A DNA stretch of 64,000 bases, taken from positions 45,142 through 109,141 of the forward strand of contig DLCK01000029.1 of the NCBI GenBank assembly GCA_002480565.1, read 5' to 3'. A program made the position numbers and the translations under genes. Below, piece by piece: positions 56,879 through 64,000 of the stretch (positions are counted from its first letter, which is position 1; the number at the start of each line of letters is the position of its first letter). The notes beneath the pieces are model-generated. The model was not told where the DNA came from. It saw only the letters and a program-made list of their open reading frames with translations, and did no database searches. The stretch comes from Phycisphaerales bacterium UBA7800 (GTDB lineage: Bacteria; Planctomycetota; Phycisphaerae; Phycisphaerales; Phycisphaeraceae).

Positions 56879-57248
56879 TCCCGAAGCACGAGGCTTTGGC
56901 AAACCACTCCATTGTTTAACTGGAGGAAATACAAATCACGGAATTTCAATTAACGTAACGTTATGAATACGAAACTTCCATTCCGCACAAGCCAGCACCA
57001 GTCTGAATAAGCGACATCCTGAAATAGCAAGTTGTGACCCGACTTCACAGACGGCCCAACTGCCACCAGACAATCCAATTGTCCCTGATTTTAGCCTGCG
57101 TGCTGACTTGCGGAATGTATTTAAAAAGTCCATTTACTCACACAAGGAGATTCTCATCGCGTAACAACTTCAACCCTTAAACCACACCACAGGTGGTTCA
57201 GACTCAGATGCAAATCAAATGAACCACTGTGTCATTCATTTTCCAAAG
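56879..57248. other. Non-coding stretch with possible small RNA
   Basis: No ORF with a valid start is supported. A stem (57188-57200 with 57220-57231) lies just before the strong terminator at 57249. Two Shine-Dalgarno-like sites (GGAGGAAA near 56925 and AAGGAG near 57150) are followed by ATC, not a start codon. The 57140-57290 part could be a 3' UTR or small RNA. Confidence 0.35.
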
Positions 57249-57290
57249 CAGACCGCCGCGATTGAATTCGTGGCGGTCTGTTGTTTTTTT
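57249..57290 (+). terminator. Rho-independent terminator
   Basis: A 12-bp stem with one G-U pair (57249-57260 with 57269-57280) followed by TTGTTTTTTT. It ends transcripts coming from hpf or from the non-coding stretch before it; the minus-strand gene at 57314 converges on it. Confidence 0.88.
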
Positions 57291-57313
57291 TACGAAGCAG
57301 GTAAGGATGCACT

Positions 57314-59539
57314 TTAATCCGCAGACTTCAGCCACCAGCGACCGGCCCGGTGCGTTTGCTCATGGGGGAAGATGACTTGTTGGTTATCGATAAGACTGCG
57401 AGCTGAAGTTGACCAGAATGGATACAAGGTCGCTTTGCCTGTGACTTGCAAAATACTGCCTTGGGACATTTGCAGTCCACTGATACTGATGGGAGATGCA
57501 GCTTTAAACCAGGTTTGGCCTTCGAGCTTCATTGCCTTGCCATGGACCGTAAAACCGGTGAGTTGGTTTTGATCTTGGATAAAAATTTGAGCCAAGCCCG
57601 GCAGTGGATTTTCAACACCTGCCAACTCCGCGATGGGTTCGAAAGCCATGTGCAAATCGACTTGTTGATTCTCAGGTGTCATGCAAGTGATGTGCAGTCT
57701 ATTACCAACATACTGCGTTTTGACCTGGCGGCTCTGCCATGCTTTGGCATTGGCATCGGGAACCAGTGCAATAACGCTGACTGCCTGATCTCCGAGGGGA
57801 ATATCGACCACTGTCAATGCTTTGGGGGTGTCAAAACGAGGTGAACCAATCTGAACCGTAGCACGATGATAGGGTTCAACTTTTTCATCACGTATCACTG
57901 GCATGCCACCTACCAGTGAGTTAATCGACAGTGAAACCTGCTGCTTATTGTTGAGTCGATTCTGCTTGATGTGCAGACTTGATCCTGAGGCTTCTGACGA
58001 TACTGCGGGGACGGGGATTGAGTACCGCAGCCCTTTGAGCGTCTGGCCGGGCTGAGCTTGTGTGATAATCAGCAGCATGCCTTGTACTGGGACGAAAAGC
58101 TGCGTGACTGATTGCGACCGCCCGTCTTGATCGGTTAATTCCTGCTTGACCTGATATTGGCTGGCAGCAAAGCCGACATAGGCTTTGGACTCGACGAGCT
58201 TTCGTTTGAGTTTGCTTTGCCCATTGGTGATCGCAGGCAAACCGTCATGAGCATCGACCCAGACATACATATGTTCCTTGAGCCCAAGATATCGCATCCC
58301 ACCTGGGTCAAACTCGTCAAAGGGTTCGGTGGCACCTTGTTTTTTGAATGCCTGTCTTGGGTTTTGCATACTGTGATCACCAGCGATCAAAACCATGCCA
58401 GTCGGATCACTGAACATTGCGCGGGTCATGCCGGTGTTGGGCTTTTTGCTTTCATCGATTTTCATCATCTGCGTGCCGATACCGCCCCAACTGATCTTGC
58501 CCGGTTCCATGGTTGTTTTAAGCAGTGACTGATAATTGTTGACCAACGCCCCGTGATAGCAAAGTGGACTCAGGTCATAGAGTTCCCAATTGCTAAAGGG
58601 CTTACTGACGAGTTCTGAAACCCGCGCATAGGCATCGTAGGCAAGCAGTGGGTTGGACAGATGATTAAGCAGCCCCACGGAAACTGTGCGACTGTCCGGG
58701 AAGTATCGGCTGGGTGATCGACAATTTTCAAAGGTAAAGCCATTGACCATGCGCCCCAGCAGTGACAGGTCGGAGATTTGTTTTTTCTGTGTGTAGTCCA
58801 ACTGATCCCAAAGCAGATCGGCTGCGCCCATCATGCCCGGCTCACCGACAAGTTGGTAGCCGACATCGACACCCCCTTCTCGCCAGAACGGACCATCCAC
58901 ACAATCAAGCACACTTTGAAACTTGACCATTGCATCGTCTGCGATTTTCTGATCATCGAGGAGTTTGCCAGCAAGGATCAACGCGTATGCTGCAAAGGCA
59001 TCTTGATTGTTGGCACGCAGGTCATCGTTGGTGTTCTTAAGCGCAGTGGTATAGGTTGGCAGATAAGCACACATGCCACAGATTTTTTCACGCATGTCAT
59101 CTTGAATCTCAGCAGGGATCACGTCCGGCGCATCGCGAAGTGATAATGCAAAGCTGATGACGATGTGCGTGTTAAACAGGAAGTCATAGCCGGTGTTAAA
59201 GCGTTTTTTGTCCGGGTTCCACCAGTTTTTGACCATGTATTGATAGTGCTTTAATGACCGTTGAGCAGCAGGCTTGTCATTGAGCATTTGAGCTGCAAGA
59301 AAGTTCCAATACATTGCCGAAACATAACTCATCGCCCCGTCTTTGGAAGCTTTACGTTTGGATGTATGCTCCCAATGATCTTCCAACCAATTGTCATTCG
59401 TTGCATCGGTCGCGTGATAAATCAATTGCTTAAGTAACTTCGCATCAGGTTTGATCGGCTCAGTTGATTGAGCAGATAACGGAGATGCAGCGAAGCCCCA
59501 CAGGCATACGATAATTAACAGACCATACAAACGGTTCAC
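57314..59539 (-). CDS. Large secreted protein, possible polysaccharide-degrading enzyme
   Basis: A 741-residue secreted protein with signal peptide 'LYGLLIIVCLWGFAASPLSAQ'. The first ~350 residues look alpha-helical and repetitive, as in (alpha/alpha) toroid lyases ('NNQDAFAAYALILAGKLL', 'FWREGGVDVGYQLVGEPG'), and the rest is beta-rich. This layout recalls PL8 or heparinase-type lyases, but I cannot name the family. It starts at GTG 59539 with GGAG 8 bases upstream. It is last in an operon with a pseudopilin, under a LacI gene. Confidence 0.75.
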   Translation of the reverse strand: MNRLYGLLIIVCLWGFAASPLSAQSTEPIKPDAKLLKQLIYHATDATNDNWLEDHWEHTSKRKASKDGAMSYVSAMYWNFLAAQMLNDKPAAQRSLKHYQYMVKNWWNPDKKRFNTGYDFLFNTHIVISFALSLRDAPDVIPAEIQDDMREKICGMCAYLPTYTTALKNTNDDLRANNQDAFAAYALILAGKLLDDQKIADDAMVKFQSVLDCVDGPFWREGGVDVGYQLVGEPGMMGAADLLWDQLDYTQKKQISDLSLLGRMVNGFTFENCRSPSRYFPDSRTVSVGLLNHLSNPLLAYDAYARVSELVSKPFSNWELYDLSPLCYHGALVNNYQSLLKTTMEPGKISWGGIGTQMMKIDESKKPNTGMTRAMFSDPTGMVLIAGDHSMQNPRQAFKKQGATEPFDEFDPGGMRYLGLKEHMYVWVDAHDGLPAITNGQSKLKRKLVESKAYVGFAASQYQVKQELTDQDGRSQSVTQLFVPVQGMLLIITQAQPGQTLKGLRYSIPVPAVSSEASGSSLHIKQNRLNNKQQVSLSINSLVGGMPVIRDEKVEPYHRATVQIGSPRFDTPKALTVVDIPLGDQAVSVIALVPDANAKAWQSRQVKTQYVGNRLHITCMTPENQQVDLHMAFEPIAELAGVENPLPGLAQIFIQDQNQLTGFTVHGKAMKLEGQTWFKAASPISISGLQMSQGSILQVTGKATLYPFWSTSARSLIDNQQVIFPHEQTHRAGRWWLKSAD

Positions 59540-59595
59540 AATACGAACTCCGAATAGAATGAAGATAAAAATGAAGACAACCAGCGAAACGCAAT

Positions 59596-60306
59596 TTACG
59601 GGCGATACCGTGAAGCGATCTCCACAAGCGAATCCGCCGTCTGAGCTGATGTGGAAATATCCGAACGCAAGGCATTGACCGTATCATTGGAATGCCATCT
59701 GACGTAAGGGAATTTAGCGTTGGTTTTTGCCCGTAAATCAATCGTCAATTCAGGTGCATCGGTGATCATAATCATGCCAGGTACCACACGATGATCAAAG
59801 CGATACCAACCTTTATTGGTCGCATGCTTTGCACCCAGCCCACTGTTGTAGGGGAACAGTGAAGCCTCGGCACCATAACTACCTGTGCCGGTGTACCCGA
59901 AGTAAAAATTGGGTGATGCATTGGGGACACCACCGGTGCGTGCAAAGGGAGCAGGATCGCGTGGGCAGAGAAACACCCGTGCGGTTCGCCCACTGTTTTC
60001 CGCTCGGCGTCCGAGAAATTCGGACAGGTGTACCGGCCAATAACAGTTGCCTTTTTCTGGATAGGAATAGCGAAACGGCGGCATCCAGCCATCGTACTGC
60101 TGAACATACTGCGTCAGCGAAAAACCAATCTGGCGAACCTGTGTCAGACACTGCATGTCCCGTGCAGCCTCACGTGCCTTTTGCAAGGCAGGCAGCAAAA
60201 TCGCAATGAGCAACGCGATGATCGAAATGACCACCAGTAACTCAATGAGCGTAAATGCAGTCTGTTTTTGATGTCGTGTTTGGGGCATCATGTCTAAACG
60301 TACCAT
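59596..60306 (-). CDS. Type II secretion-type pseudopilin
   Basis: A 236-residue pseudopilin: '[15 protein letters not shown]' prepilin peptidase site, hydrophobic helix, then '[28 protein letters not shown]' (in parts). Unlike the copies at 46724 and 47521 its C-terminus lacks the 'FVDGHA' motif. AAGGAA lies 7 bases before the ATG. It sits between a LacI regulator and the large secreted protein, 56 bases from the latter. Confidence 0.87.
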   Translation of the reverse strand: MVRLDMMPQTRHQKQTAFTLIELLVVISIIALLIAILLPALQKAREAARDMQCLTQVRQIGFSLTQYVQQYDGWMPPFRYSYPEKGNCYWPVHLSEFLGRRAENSGRTARVFLCPRDPAPFARTGGVPNASPNFYFGYTGTGSYGAEASLFPYNSGLGAKHATNKGWYRFDHRVVPGMIMITDAPELTIDLRAKTNAKFPYVRWHSNDTVNALRSDISTSAQTADSLVEIASRYRP

Positions 60307-60369
60307 AGCGTTTCCTTCAAGATCAGTTGAAGATCAACAATAAAAATCAAACCATTCCAATCATGTCGA

Positions 60370-61458
60370 TCAGCGCAAATCTGCAACCGATTGACGGATC
60401 ACAATCTCCCCGGTGACCAATTGAACGGACGAATGAAAACCTTGCGACGGATTTTGAACCTTCTGGATCAACTGTCGCGTTGCAACGTATGCTGCACCTG
60501 TAAATGACATCGCGTATGTTGTCAGGCCGGGATTGAGCATATTGTAGACGGACGGTGCATTGTCGATCCCGACGATGCTCAAATCCTTGCCGACGGCCAT
60601 TCCCTTTTTGAACATGGCCATATACAAACCCGCAGCCGTCCAGTCATTGACCGCGATCACAGCTGTAGGTCGCTGGTCATCGGGCATGGCGCAGAGTTTT
60701 TCGATGACCGGCTCCAAGTCAGGCGGCGCCGCTTCGGGGTGACTGAGTCCCTTTTCATCCACGCAGTCAGGCAACTCCAGGCAGATATCCAGTTGCGGGT
60801 CGTAAGCCTCCTTCTGACGCAGAAAATCTTCGACACCATGACGGCGTGGCAGGAACATCACGTGATAAGCCTGAGGCATCAGACACGCCATTCGCCGATG
60901 CCCCATCTCCCAAAGATGCGACGCCATTTGCCAACCGGCAGCATGGTTGTCGGGCATCACCTGCGGGAAATCAAGATTCGGGTCCTGCATCGCCAACCCC
61001 ACTCGCGGCAGTCCATCAGGCAACTCACCGAGCCATTGCATCTGAGCGGAGTTGCCTTTGACCAGCAGCGCATCGACCTTTGCTTCACGAACAAAGCGTG
61101 GCAAAACGGACTCATCCTGCTGATCCGCAAATTCCACAATGGGATGAAACGACATTTCCTGACAAGCCTTTTCAATGCCGTTCATGTATTGAACGACAAG
61201 CGGATGACTGGCCCAGTCGGAATTCATATTCTGGAAATAGACACCAATATTGCCCGTCTTGCGCGAACCATGAGGCGTCCCGGAGACCGATTTACTGGCA
61301 GGAGCCTTCTGGTACCCCAGCGAACTCATCGCTTTGCGAACCTTGTCCAGATTATCTGAACTGATGTTATCAAAGCCGTTTATGACGCGACTGACGGTCC
61401 CCACGGACACGCCTGCGGACTGAGCAACCTGCTTGATTGTGACTGTCTTCTCTGGCAT
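60370..61458 (-). CDS. LacI family transcriptional regulator
   Basis: A 362-residue regulator with helix-turn-helix 'TIKQVAQSAGVSVGTVSRVIN', hinge, and a sugar-binding-like effector domain ending 'LVTGEIVIRQSV', a typical LacI C-terminal pattern. It heads the operon with the pseudopilin and secreted protein and likely senses a sugar product. A near-palindromic site lies 13 bases upstream of its start. Confidence 0.9.
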   Translation of the reverse strand: MPEKTVTIKQVAQSAGVSVGTVSRVINGFDNISSDNLDKVRKAMSSLGYQKAPASKSVSGTPHGSRKTGNIGVYFQNMNSDWASHPLVVQYMNGIEKACQEMSFHPIVEFADQQDESVLPRFVREAKVDALLVKGNSAQMQWLGELPDGLPRVGLAMQDPNLDFPQVMPDNHAAGWQMASHLWEMGHRRMACLMPQAYHVMFLPRRHGVEDFLRQKEAYDPQLDICLELPDCVDEKGLSHPEAAPPDLEPVIEKLCAMPDDQRPTAVIAVNDWTAAGLYMAMFKKGMAVGKDLSIVGIDNAPSVYNMLNPGLTTYAMSFTGAAYVATRQLIQKVQNPSQGFHSSVQLVTGEIVIRQSVADLR

Positions 61459-61470
61459 TCACTGAACCTG

Positions 61471-61493
61471 TTGAAATTTCATTGAATTTTCAA
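61471..61493. promoter_or_regulatory. Candidate LacI operator
   Basis: A 23-base near-palindrome with three off-symmetry positions (7, 12 and 17), arms TTGAAA/TTTCAA, 13 bases before the LacI start codon. It fits autoregulation by steric block. Confidence 0.5.
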
Positions 61494-61556
61494 TAATAGG
61501 CCATAGGTTCACAGAGTCAAGCCAGAGGTTGAAAATGTTACGTTGCACCAGTTGCC

Positions 61557-61652
61557 GTCGGGTGGGTGGAACGAAGCGATACCACCGGTTGAATCGCATA
61601 TGAACAAGGCATTGGTGGGTTTCGTTCGAAAACTCACTCTACCCACCCTACG
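61557..61652. repeat. Imperfect inverted repeat (GGGTGGGT-type)
   Basis: Arms at 61557-61586 and 61614-61652 share GGGTGGGT...AACGAA...ACC(C)ACC in inverted orientation. This resembles short dispersed repeats seen in many bacterial genomes. No ORF inside. Confidence 0.55.
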
Positions 61653-61891
61653 TGAACTGACGTGTTCAAGGCATTGGGAACCACAGATAGACACCGATGA
61701 AGGCAAATATATGCATCTCGTGCTCTGTTGCAATTGATTTAAACGGTCGTGTTCCAAACCAACCGAGCCAATATGACTCGGCTCTATCGGCTCCATATAC
61801 AGAGCCCGGTCATCCTGGCCGGGACCGATACAGACAGTTGACCTGCAACCTGCCAGAGATTGCAATGGTTGAACGTTCAAAACGATTTGGA

Positions 61892-62080
61892 TTAGTGGCT
61901 TGAGTCATCCGTGTCGGATTTGATAGCTGGGGTATTCACCTCAGCCACACGTACTTCCGGGGGGACAGCGAATTTCAGATTTTTGGGCAGCGTACAACCC
62001 TTGCGCCCCGGCACACACGGTTGTTTGAGTCGGCGACAATTATCGTCGGACTGATCGAGATGTGGGCATTCCCATGCCAT
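61892..62080 (-). CDS. Small Cys-rich protein of unknown function
   Basis: A 62-residue protein with 'MAWECPHLDQSDDNCRRL' and 'QPCVPGRKGCTLP': four Cys spaced as in a small metal-binding or disulfide knot. GGAG lies 6 bases before the ATG at 62080; longer in-frame starts at 62092 and 62146 lack this. The C-terminal part is acidic. No family recognised. Confidence 0.5.
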   Translation of the reverse strand: MAWECPHLDQSDDNCRRLKQPCVPGRKGCTLPKNLKFAVPPEVRVAEVNTPAIKSDTDDSSH

Positions 62081-62405
62081 GTACAACTCCATTCCCCAAT
62101 CGACGGCACTAGAGCAATTAGCATTGAAGTGTAACGGCCAAGGCACGCGCGAACTGTAAGCTCGCGGCTATTGATCTGCGAATTTTCAATAGCCCCATGC
62201 ATACTTGCATGCGCGTCACCCTACACTTGAATGAAACATGCCCTATTGTATCGCAAGAAAACAGGATCAAATAACCCTTTGATTTAAAGACATTTCTATC
62301 TGTTTTACTTATGTTGTTCAGAGTTGTTCTCCCTACGGGGTTGCTGCTATCATTGCCGGTCTGGAATATTGAACACTCACTTTGACCCTCAATGGAGGCA
62401 TTACC
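62081..62405. other. Region upstream of metY
   Basis: 325 bases containing no other supported gene. I looked for SAM-type riboswitch features before metY and did not find them. Confidence 0.4.
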
Positions 62406-63707
62406 TTGTCTGACACTGCCCACAAATTTGGAACGCAGGCGCTGCACGCCGGCCAGGAACCTGACCCCACCACCAACAGCCGCGCGGTTCCGATTTACGC
62501 CACCACCAGCTATACCTTCAACGATACCGATCATGCTGCTGCCCTTTTCGGTTTAGCGGAGTTCGGCAACATCTATACCCGCTTGATGAACCCCACCACC
62601 GATGTGCTCGAAAAACGCATTGCAGCACTTGACGGCGGTGCAGCAGGTCTGGCATTTGCCTCCGGTCAGGCAGCCATCAACGCAGCGATTCTCACCATCT
62701 GTCACAGCGGGCAGAACTTCATCTCCTCCACCAGCCTTTACGGCGGGACATGGACGCTCTTCACCCAGACCTTCAAGCAGATGGGCATTGAAGTTCGCTT
62801 CTACGATCCGAACAAACCTGAGCAGATCAAAGACCTCGTGGACGAAAACACACGCTGTGTCTATATGGAATCCATTGGCAATCCCAAGAACGATGTGCCT
62901 GATTTCAAGGCCATTACCGACATTGCTCACGAAGCTGGCCTGCCGGTGATTTGTGATAACACGGTGATGACCCCTGCATTGCTTAAGCCCATCGAACATG
63001 GCGTGGACATCGTCGTCTACTCAGCCACCAAGTTCCTCGGCGGACATGGTACCCACGTCGGCGGCTTGATTGTCGACAGTGCCAACTTCAAATGGGCGGA
63101 CAACCCTGAAAAATGGCCTGAGTTCTGCGCCCCGTCACCTTCCTATCACGGTTGCGTGTTTGAAGAAGCACTGCGTCCGATGGGCAACATCGCCTACATC
63201 CTTCACATCCGTACGCATTGGCTGCGTGACACCGGCGCGTGCATGAGTCCGTTTGCGGCGTTCCTGTTCCTTCAAGGTATCGAAACCCTGCACCTGCGTA
63301 TGCCCCGTCACTGCGAAAATGCACTGGCCGTTGCCAAGTTCCTCGAAGCACACCCGGCTGTGGAATGGGTCAGCTATCCGGGCTTGGCATCCAGCCCATA
63401 CAACGGCTTGGCCAAGAAGTATCTGCCCAACGGCCAAGGCGCGATCATGGGCTTTGGCATCAAGGGTGGCATGGAAGCTGGCAAGAAACTCATCAACTCC
63501 GTGAAGCTGCTTAGCCACCTGGCCAACATCGGCGACGCCAAGAGCCTGATCATTCACCCCGCTTCCACCACGCATCAGCAACTCTCTGCTGAAGAACAGC
63601 AGAAGACCGGCGTGGTGCCCGAATACATCCGCTTGTCCGTGGGGATCGAAGATGCCGACGACATCATCGCGGATCTCAAACAGGCCATCGAAGCCTCACA
63701 AGCCTGA
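62406..63707 (+). CDS. metY: O-acetylhomoserine sulfhydrylase (MetY)
   Basis: A 433-residue PLP enzyme of Cys/Met metabolism that makes homocysteine from O-acetylhomoserine and sulfide. '[22 protein letters not shown]' (in parts), 'ASGQAAI', 'STSLYGGTW', 'CDNTVMTP' and the PLP lysine in '[17 protein letters not shown]' are typical. It starts at TTG 62406 with GGAGG 7 bases upstream; no in-frame ATG fits. Length matches the family. A terminator follows. Confidence 0.95.
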   Translation: MSDTAHKFGTQALHAGQEPDPTTNSRAVPIYATTSYTFNDTDHAAALFGLAEFGNIYTRLMNPTTDVLEKRIAALDGGAAGLAFASGQAAINAAILTICHSGQNFISSTSLYGGTWTLFTQTFKQMGIEVRFYDPNKPEQIKDLVDENTRCVYMESIGNPKNDVPDFKAITDIAHEAGLPVICDNTVMTPALLKPIEHGVDIVVYSATKFLGGHGTHVGGLIVDSANFKWADNPEKWPEFCAPSPSYHGCVFEEALRPMGNIAYILHIRTHWLRDTGACMSPFAAFLFLQGIETLHLRMPRHCENALAVAKFLEAHPAVEWVSYPGLASSPYNGLAKKYLPNGQGAIMGFGIKGGMEAGKKLINSVKLLSHLANIGDAKSLIIHPASTTHQQLSAEEQQKTGVVPEYIRLSVGIEDADDIIADLKQAIEASQA

Positions 63708-63735
63708 TTGATTCAACGACAACTCAAATCATTTC

Positions 63736-63772
63736 AACGGGACGGATCACTGCGATTCGTCCCGTTTTTTTT
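63736..63772 (+). terminator. Rho-independent terminator
   Basis: A 9-bp stem (63736-63744 with 63758-63766) followed by a run of eight T (63765-63772). It ends metY. Confidence 0.9.
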
Positions 63773-63795
63773 GTTTTAAGACATTTTTACCGCAG

Positions 63796-63987
63796 AGGCG
63801 CAGAGGACTCAGAGTTAAGAGAGAAGTTTTTTAATTTTTTATCATATCAAGCCACATCGTTTGCGATGCGTTTATTCTAATCAATGCTGCAATTGAAACA
63901 TAAACTTCGCTTCATAAATATGGCCGCTAAATTTCAACACAAAATTAAAAATGTTTTCGCTCTCTTAACTCTGAGTCCTCTGCGCCT
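63796..63987. repeat. 28-bp perfect inverted repeats around AT-rich spacer
   Basis: 63796-63823 is the exact reverse complement of 63960-63987. The core (CGCAGAGGACTCAGAG) is like repeat motifs found in many unrelated bacterial genomes. The 136-base spacer is AT-rich and has no ORF. It resembles a gene-less (MITE-like) element; the window ends 13 bases later. Confidence 0.8.
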
Positions 63988-64000
63988 TGTAAGTTGTTTT

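Larger units (their letters stand above)
61459..61891. other. Intergenic region rich in inverted repeats
   Basis: 433 bases without a supported gene. Besides the operator candidate and the repeat at 61557, small hairpins lie at 61765-61784 (GAGCC/GGCTC) and 61805-61823 (CCCGG/CCGGG). Confidence 0.45.

Noticed and set aside
61509..61880. 123-residue minus-strand ORF between the LacI gene and the Cys-rich gene
   Set aside because: It crosses the inverted repeat at 61557-61652 and small hairpins, and has no ribosome-binding site or domain.
62150..62405. SAM riboswitch before metY
   Set aside because: No conserved SAM-I, SAM-II or related core could be aligned by eye.
1..64000. tRNA, rRNA or integrase/attachment sites
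   Set aside because: No cloverleaf-like, rRNA-like, integrase or transposase sequence was recognised in the window.

Overview
The window reads as part of a Planctomycetota chromosome, most likely class Phycisphaerae. This is inferred from gene content, not from a marker gene. The clues are three pseudopilins with an [12 protein letters not shown] start sitting beside polysaccharide-degradation genes, small membrane proteins with CxxCGYD...CPECG zinc ribbons, an F-type ATP synthase operon that stops after atpA, and many secreted proteins of unknown function. I saw no rRNA, tRNA, CRISPR array or transposase gene. Coding density is high on both strands and base composition is near half G+C.

Layout. 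0.2-6.4 kb (+): a signalling run with a CHASE-PAS histidine kinase, two REC-HDOD regulators and a REC protein with a degenerate HD-GYP domain. 6.6-7.9 kb (-): citrate synthase. 8.3-13.8 kb (-): ATP synthase genes Z/I-like, B, E, F, H, A, with a four-helix-bundle (IVP/S23-like) gene flanked by perfect 31-bp inverted repeats inserted between atpH and atpA; atpG, atpD and atpC are absent. 14-25 kb: housekeeping and small genes (arsC-like, phosphotransferase, alr, DEAD-box helicase, a three-gene ABC exporter, DUF2726-like and zinc-ribbon membrane proteins). 25.4-28.9 kb (-): phoH and a 7TM-HD (PgpH-type) phosphodiesterase. 29.7-39.5 kb (-): an exopolysaccharide operon (sugar-phosphate transferase, export lipoprotein, chain-length protein, ExeA-like ATPase, tyrosine kinase, glycosyltransferase) that runs into two secreted or anchored proteins of unknown function. 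39.7-41.8 kb (+): methyltransferase and TPR lipoprotein.

41.9-54 kb is a probable alginate/polyuronate utilisation locus. On the minus strand lie a LacI regulator, two pseudopilins, a CE7-like esterase, an SSS symporter and a PL6 lyase. Divergently lie a second lyase-like protein, an aldo/keto reductase, a Gfo/Idh/MocA oxidoreductase and a sugar isomerase-like protein. A smaller locus of similar design (LacI, pseudopilin, large secreted protein) is at 57.3-61.5 kb. The window ends with metY.

The most unusual parts are two. First, the IVP gene lies in a cassette bounded by 7-bp-periodic inverted repeats, and related repeat arrays without the gene occur at 14.5 and 18.0 kb. Second, at 54.0-56.9 kb a sigma-54 activator with a degenerate receiver has its ribosome-binding site and start codon inside a 28-bp RNA stem. 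It is followed by a consensus sigma-54 promoter in front of a short leader ORF, a DksA-like gene and hpf, which together look like a local stress/ribosome-hibernation circuit.
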